Part shown: positions 7,841-11,823 of the stretch, piece by piece
Layout of the letters: every line of letters begins with the position of its first letter
Numbering within the stretch: the stretch's first letter is position 1
Assembly (NCBI GenBank): GCA_002429595.1
Contig: DJAM01000090.1
Coordinates: forward strand, 1-11,823
From: Coxiellaceae bacterium UBA6002
GTDB taxonomy: Bacteria > Pseudomonadota > Gammaproteobacteria > UBA6002
Length of the DNA stretch: 11,823 bases
Reading direction: 5' to 3'
Notes under the pieces: model-generated
Database searches by the model: none
The model's input: the letters and a program-made list of their open reading frames with translations, nothing else
What the model was told of the DNA's origin: nothing
Program-made: the position numbers and the translations under genes

Positions 7841-9988
7841 TTACATACCAGGTTTGGATCCAGTCTTAACCACGGAGCTCGGAATCACATCTTTAAAATC
7901 AGCCAAATAATTGTCAATCACGTTATCCAATACATCTCGGAATTGTTTGCCACTTTCAGAAGTCGGATGGGCCAAGTATTTTTGTTTTTCCTCAATCACA
8001 AAGTTAAGTAACTTCTTAGTAAGATCTTCATAATTTTGACCCATTGGATCATTCTTAATCAACCCAACAAGCTCATTAATTTTGTCACGTATATGTAAGA
8101 TTATTTCTGCCCCTTCATCAGAACCAGAACCAAATAGTCTTTCAAAGAAACCTGGTGTACTGGTTGCAGATTTCTTTTTAGCTGAGACAAAGTTGTTGAT
8201 GTCATTAGCTAAGCCCTCTTTCAAGTGGTCAAATCTTCGACGTTGCTCGATCAATTTATTAACTTCATTAAAAGCGGGCAATAGCCTAGATTGGTAACAA
8301 GCAAAATTTTCCGCTACCAATTGTGTTTCTACGCCATTTTTAGTTTTTACACCTTTTATAGTAATTTCAAAGACAGCTACCGGATCACGTATCCCCTTGT
8401 CTCGATGAGTAGGATAACGAGTCTCTTCCCCTTCATGTCGTTTAATATCTTCTTTAGCTTCTTCTATTGCTTGTAAGAATGGAACACGAGCGGTGAAATA
8501 TACAACACCTTGTTCTCGGGGGTTTGTATAAACATTGAAACTGGAATTCGACATATCCATAATAAAGCTCTGTTCGGCAAGATTTTTGAAAATAAGTTGT
8601 AAATTTTCAACACAACTTGCTGCAGGACCTCCCATATGGGCATTGTATTTAGCCCATTCCTGTAGCGCTAGATCTGGAGTGATATGAGGCAAATATTTTT
8701 TATTGATAAAGTCTCTATAATCACTCATATTCATGTTTTTACTTTCGCCAGAGCCTAGCTCATAGTCTTCTTGTAAAATATGGTTGCCTTGGATCTTAAA
8801 TCCAGAGTGTGTTAAATTTTCAGGATTTGCCGCAGCAAACTCACGCGTTAAATTATCTTGACCGTCCCGTGCATCTAAAGTAGGGAATGGTTTACCCGTC
8901 TCTCGTCTATAAACAAAATCCCGATTAAAATTAATTCGAGTCAGTGGATCCGCACCAGTAGCTGGTTTAACCACTTCTGATACTAAGGGTGTAAACATCT
9001 TACCGATGACTCGTGCAGGCTTATCAAGCAATGCGTTAATCTTTGATGATAATTGCCGCACTTCAGGATTCTTACTATTCTTAATTTCCTCTGCTTCTAA
9101 AAGCCTCGAAATTTTGGTTTTTGTTTTTTCATCCATGTAGCGAACTGTACTTGTAATGGGTATTTCTATCGATTTCAAAAATTTAATTAGCTCCGATATT
9201 GTAGAATCGGGTATTACGAATTCTTCCAATTCTTCCAAAATATCTTTTATTGTTTTCCGTGCTTCGCTATATAAAACTTCTGGTGTTTTTGTTTCTTGTC
9301 TAATCACTCCACTTGAAAATGAAACATAGTTTCCTACTATGTCTTGATACTGATCTGCAATTTTTTGATAAAGCAATGCCAACTTTTTTGCTACATCTGG
9401 CACATAGCGATTTTTATCTGATATTTTTAAATTACTTGTTTGGGCTTTAAAATCTCGTTTATCATCCATTAAGACAAGAGTAGGCAGGCAATCAAGATAA
9501 GAAGAACTTTCTATTCGTAGTGTTCTCAAGGCACCTTCTTCTGTACAGGGCACCAGCACTGGAACGTAACCTTCTCTTGCAGCTTCTTCTGCCGAAGGTA
9601 AATCATCATCTACCCATATGACATCGTTTGGATCAATATTCAATTCTTTAATTACATTATTTACAGCACTGAATTTACCCTTTGGATATTGTTCTTTATT
9701 GTTGATGTCTTTTCTTCCAAAAACACGAATGTGCGGATGATTTATATTAGTAATGTTATTTACTGCAGAATTGATTTCTTCTGTTGAAGAAACTTTAGAA
9801 GCAATGATTACATAGACATCAGGGTTAGCTTTAGCCATCTCTAATATACGTTTAGTAGGGTCAGGATAAAAAAACTTACGAGGCGGGTTAACTTGTCCCA
9901 CTGAGGCTTCACTGATCAGAGTATCATCCACGTCCAAAACGATGAGTTTTCTTCTAGAAGCTCTAGGCTGAGGCTGAGGCTGCTGCAT
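7841..9988 (-). CDS. large protein with N-terminal HAD-like phosphatase domain, effector candidate
   Basis: I do not recognise this 715-residue protein as a named family. Residues about 14-150 look like a haloacid dehalogenase (HAD) domain. KLIVLDVDDTL carries motif I (D19-x-D21-x-T23), VIIASK supplies the motif II Ser64, K103 or K105 in YPKGK is a candidate motif III Lys, and DVIWVDDD supplies motif IV (D127, D128). All four are present, so hydrolase activity is plausible. The remaining 550 residues are mostly charged and helix-like (for example 236-320 and 590-700), with a mixed region containing HMGGPAASC near 441-449. There is no signal peptide or membrane segment. AGAAGG at 9999-10004 precedes the ATG by ten bases. 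The gene is opposite to the trp operon and sits between trpC and a trpDC relic, which suggests acquired cargo. A type IV-secreted effector is an inference from layout and size only; the C-terminal tail has no clear Glu-rich signal. Confidence 0.8.
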   Translation of the reverse strand: MQQPQPQPRASRRKLIVLDVDDTLISEASVGQVNPPRKFFYPDPTKRILEMAKANPDVYVIIASKVSSTEEINSAVNNITNINHPHIRVFGRKDINNKEQYPKGKFSAVNNVIKELNIDPNDVIWVDDDLPSAEEAAREGYVPVLVPCTEEGALRTLRIESSSYLDCLPTLVLMDDKRDFKAQTSNLKISDKNRYVPDVAKKLALLYQKIADQYQDIVGNYVSFSSGVIRQETKTPEVLYSEARKTIKDILEELEEFVIPDSTISELIKFLKSIEIPITSTVRYMDEKTKTKISRLLEAEEIKNSKNPEVRQLSSKINALLDKPARVIGKMFTPLVSEVVKPATGADPLTRINFNRDFVYRRETGKPFPTLDARDGQDNLTREFAAANPENLTHSGFKIQGNHILQEDYELGSGESKNMNMSDYRDFINKKYLPHITPDLALQEWAKYNAHMGGPAASCVENLQLIFKNLAEQSFIMDMSNSSFNVYTNPREQGVVYFTARVPFLQAIEEAKEDIKRHEGEETRYPTHRDKGIRDPVAVFEITIKGVKTKNGVETQLVAENFACYQSRLLPAFNEVNKLIEQRRRFDHLKEGLANDINNFVSAKKKSATSTPGFFERLFGSGSDEGAEIILHIRDKINELVGLIKNDPMGQNYEDLTKKLLNFVIEEKQKYLAHPTSESGKQFRDVLDNVIDNYLADFKDVIPSSVVKTGSKPGM
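9965..9982. repeat. three tandem copies of a 6-base unit at the start of the HAD-like gene
   Basis: AGGCTG is repeated exactly three times on the plus strand, encoding Gln-Pro pairs in the QQPQPQPR start of the 715-residue protein. Six-base slippage here would add or remove one Gln-Pro without shifting the frame. The stretch lies ahead of the HAD domain and is probably disordered. Confidence 0.7.
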
Positions 9989-10023
9989 GTTGCTAATACC
10001 TTCTGATTTATTACATACTTATA

Positions 10024-10054
10024 AATATAACATATTGGCAGTTTAATGTTTCAA
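10024..10054 (-). promoter_or_regulatory. candidate promoter for the 715-residue gene
   Basis: On the minus strand TTGAAA (10049-10054) and TATATT (10024-10029) match -35 and -10 consensus at 5/6 each, but the spacer is 19 bases, longer than ideal. A further -10-like TATAAG lies just downstream. The elements fall between the gene and the trpD relic that starts at 10066, so the gene appears to have its own promoter within the inserted segment. Confidence 0.35.
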
Positions 10055-10065
10055 ACACATTAAAA

Positions 10066-10234
10066 GGGACCGCTGGCTAATCCGGCCGGAACAGATCATG
10101 TCGTGATTGGAGTCTTTGATGCCAAATGGTTGCTACTGACTGCTGAAGTTTTATCGCATTCTACTTGTAAACGAACACTTATTATTCACTCGAAAGATGG
10201 CTTGGATGAAATAAGTTGTGCAGATAGCACCGAT
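10066..10234 (+). pseudogene. internal fragment of trpD
   Basis: These 169 bases match trpD positions 6465-6633 with 8 substitutions and no gap (about 95% by hand count). They correspond to TrpD residues about 180-235. The frame is closed by a TAA just upstream, and the nearest start would be a GTG at 10103, so the resulting 73-codon frame shared with the trpC remnant is not a credible enzyme: it lacks the PRPP site and both ends of the fold. The substitutions include L-T-N to L-A-N, A-D to T-D, N-C to T-C, A-L to T-L and V-I to I-I changes. At 10235 the match stops abruptly and trpC-like sequence begins within about ten bases. Confidence 0.92.
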
Positions 10235-10243
10235 ACAACATCA

Positions 10244-10324
10244 AGCCAACGTTTTCTTAATTTGGAAGAGACGTTAATGAGAGCTGACCGCCAAGGTCGA
10301 GCATTGAAAAACTTACTGGGCTAA
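10244..10324 (+). pseudogene. 3' end fragment of trpC
   Basis: This stretch aligns with the last codons of trpC. The deduced NVFLI and then ETLMRADRQGRALKNLL correspond to NVFLI and ETLMKADSPGKMLRSLL of the intact protein. By hand alignment the DNA is about 68% identical over 69 positions, with two single-base insertions just before the ETLM part that change frame relative to a true trpC. It ends with TAA, which overlaps a hairpin followed by seven Ts. It therefore looks like the genuine end of a trpC allele different from the one at 6954-7763. Roughly 1 kb that should lie between the trpD and trpC fragments is missing. Confidence 0.85.
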
Positions 10325-10345
10325 CATCTGTAGCTCAGTTTTTTT
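10318..10345 (+). terminator. factor-independent terminator after the trpC remnant
   Basis: GGGCTA (10318-10323) can pair with TAGCTC (10331-10336) around a seven-base loop, giving six pairs with one G-T. Two bases later a run of seven Ts begins (10339-10345). The hairpin overlaps the stop codon of the trpC remnant. This is the arrangement expected at the end of an operon and is the only convincing terminator in the window. Confidence 0.65.
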
Positions 10346-10366
10346 GAGGCCAAGCCGAGACTAGCA

Positions 10367-11710
10367 TCAAAATTTTTTTTCGAAGCGATCCATATTTTCT
10401 GTGAATTCTGAAAGTTCTTGCGGCGAAGAAATGTGCTGCTTAGTTTTAAGAAAAGCATGAGCAGCAAAAGTTTTCAGGCTAGGAATATTATTAAAATCTA
10501 CAGCACGACCTTTAACATAATTCTGATGTTGTTCGTATAAAACACACTCTGTTCGATCCGGAGTAGTAGCAATATTTTTCAATTTATTATGTTTAGCTCT
10601 AAACCAGTTTCTCATAAAATCAGCGGGATCCACATCGCCTTGTTGATCATGTTTTGCCACAAGCAGACGCACTTCATCATCAGTAAATTTCCGTGTACCT
10701 TGGCACTTAGTATTTGTTAATAACTCATAGGCGATTTTAGGATAAAGAAGGCCTAAGTTAATACGATCTTCGGTAGTCACTTGTGCTAAAAAGTGACCAG
10801 GTACGTATTGATTGCTCCAACCAGTAATAAATCCTTTCTCTTGAATTAATATCCAGGCAAGTGCCTCTGCAGATAATGTTTCTAGTGGCGTAGCAGCCCT
10901 TTGCAATCCGCTATACATTTGATCTTGCCACCAGGTTCCTTTGGCATTACCAAGGACCTCCTGAAATCTTGTAATCCAACATGAGTCACCTAATCCTGCG
11001 AGCGCGGCTATCCAATAGAGTAAAGTACGATCTAGTGGTAGAGGATATGATCGGTTAATTTGTGTTTGTAAATCTGCGGAAAGTGCAGCGAAGCTTTGTG
11101 GGTATTGTGGTGCTATTTGCTGAACTCTAGAGAAGACTAAAAGTTTGCTAGCGGCATTTAATTTGTCTAGAAATTTTTTCTCTAATAATACTAAAAAGCA
11201 AATGTAATCATCAATAATACCTTCTTTAGTTGCAGAGCGTGCTGCTAAACTGGAAATATCTTGAGAATTAAGTTTGTCTGCCTGCTGGCAATCAAATAAA
11301 TTGAAAGCCAGATCGGGATTGATACGTGAGTAGGAGACTAAAGTTTCTCGATCTAGTTTAGCCACAATTGCAGGGAGACGAGAGAGCCAATCTGCGATTT
11401 CTTGTCTTTCAGTATTCAATTTTCGGGAAATAGCTGGGTACCAACTTAGAGAAGTATAGTTGAAAGTAGCCACTTTCTCTTGAGGAAAAACTGTGGTGAG
11501 GGCAGCAAGATCTTCATCACTGATCGAAGGATTTTGTAGTATTTCTTTTAGCAGAGAAAACCACTTTTCTATTAAATATGCTCGTTCCTCTAATCTCAGA
11601 GAGTTAAATTTATTACGCTCGGTTTTATATAAAGAGATGGCATAATTTTCGTCTGTTGTCGCTTTTTCAAAATCAGATTTTTCTTCAACCTTATAAGCTA
11701 GCTTAAACAT
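10367..11710 (-). CDS. uncharacterised soluble helical protein
   Basis: I do not recognise this 447-residue protein. It has no signal peptide, membrane segment, nucleotide-binding loop or metal motif that I can see. The composition suggests an all-helical protein. Many tryptophans occur in short aromatic patches (WYPAISR, WLSRLP, TWWQDQM, WSNQYVPGHF, FMRNWFRAKHNK), and the C-terminal part contains a charged stretch, TDDEVRLLVAKHDQQGDVDPADFMRNW, whose first and last thirds are clearest. The frame extends two GTG codons further to 11716, but GAGG at 11716-11719 lies five bases before the ATG at 11710, so that start is preferred. It is convergent with the old trp operon end, and its stop lies 21 bases beyond the T run of the terminator. 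A host-directed or lineage-specific protein is possible; no function is assigned. Confidence 0.8.
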   Translation of the reverse strand: MFKLAYKVEEKSDFEKATTDENYAISLYKTERNKFNSLRLEERAYLIEKWFSLLKEILQNPSISDEDLAALTTVFPQEKVATFNYTSLSWYPAISRKLNTERQEIADWLSRLPAIVAKLDRETLVSYSRINPDLAFNLFDCQQADKLNSQDISSLAARSATKEGIIDDYICFLVLLEKKFLDKLNAASKLLVFSRVQQIAPQYPQSFAALSADLQTQINRSYPLPLDRTLLYWIAALAGLGDSCWITRFQEVLGNAKGTWWQDQMYSGLQRAATPLETLSAEALAWILIQEKGFITGWSNQYVPGHFLAQVTTEDRINLGLLYPKIAYELLTNTKCQGTRKFTDDEVRLLVAKHDQQGDVDPADFMRNWFRAKHNKLKNIATTPDRTECVLYEQHQNYVKGRAVDFNNIPSLKTFAAHAFLKTKQHISSPQELSEFTENMDRFEKKF

Positions 11711-11823
11711 CACCACCTCAACTCATATCATTAAATCAATTACAAGATTTTAATATATATTTCTTAAACTAATCTTAAGAGAGAGCGTACAAAAGCTATA
11801 AACCACGGCAATTTCACCAAAAT
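11711..11823 (-). promoter_or_regulatory. upstream region of the 447-residue gene
   Basis: This AT-rich stretch holds the GAGG ribosome site (11716-11719) and several possible -10-like elements near 11750-11760, with TTAAGA on the minus strand about 17 bases further upstream. None is strong enough to name one promoter. No other gene was seen up to the window edge. Confidence 0.3.

Noticed and set aside
8082..8476. Small plus-strand frames inside the HAD-like gene
   Set aside because: They are opposite-strand shadows with no ribosome site and no recognisable protein character.
7764..10065. Insertion sequence or transposon carrying the HAD-like gene
   Set aside because: No transposase, terminal inverted repeats or short target duplication were seen; the duplicated trp sequence points to homologous recombination instead.
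10103..10324. 73-codon open frame starting with GTG
   Set aside because: It is a chance fusion of a trpD fragment and a frame-shifted trpC tail; it lacks every active-site region of TrpD and has no ribosome site worth naming.
10372..10379. Run of eight Ts as a second terminator for the trp strand
   Set aside because: No stable hairpin directly precedes it; it is the Lys-Lys codons at the end of the 447-residue gene read on the other strand.

Overview
The window looks like part of a moderately AT-rich gammaproteobacterial chromosome. GshB, DjlA, Rpe and the Trp enzymes all resemble gammaproteobacterial forms. The GshA of the Acidithiobacillus-type family, the stand-alone TrpC and two long orphan proteins would fit a host-associated member such as the Legionellales. 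That placement is an inference from gene content; no rRNA or marker gene is present to prove it.

Left part (1-2332): an 18-bp imperfect tandem repeat runs off the left edge. It is followed on the minus strand by a two-gene glutathione operon, gshA then gshB, separated by only a few bases. A short divergent intergenic region separates it from the plus-strand genes.

Centre (2333-7763): plus-strand djlA (membrane-anchored J-domain co-chaperone), then a tightly packed rpe-trpE-trpG-trpD-trpC run in which each trp gene overlaps its upstream neighbour by 1-26 bases. It encodes the pentose-phosphate epimerase and the steps from chorismate to indole-glycerol phosphate, except for TrpF. trpF, trpB and trpA are not in the window, and there is no room for a trp leader peptide or attenuator in front of trpE.

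Right part (7764-11823): trpC is followed by about 2.3 kb that carries one large minus-strand gene. Its product is a 715-residue protein with an N-terminal HAD-type motif set and a long unrecognised C-terminal region. On the far side of this gene lies a plus-strand relic made of an internal piece of trpD (about 95% identical to the functional trpD here) joined to the 3' end of a trpC (only about 68% identical to the functional trpC). The relic ends in what looks like a factor-independent terminator. The intact trpC has no such terminator. The simplest reading is that the relic marks the old end of the trp operon and that DNA carrying the HAD-like gene arrived between the old end and the present trpC by recombination within trpDC. 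A second orphan, a 447-residue soluble protein of unknown function, is convergent with the relic and closes the window.

The main discovery candidate is the displaced operon end together with its 715-residue cargo gene. The biosynthetic genes themselves look ordinary and intact.
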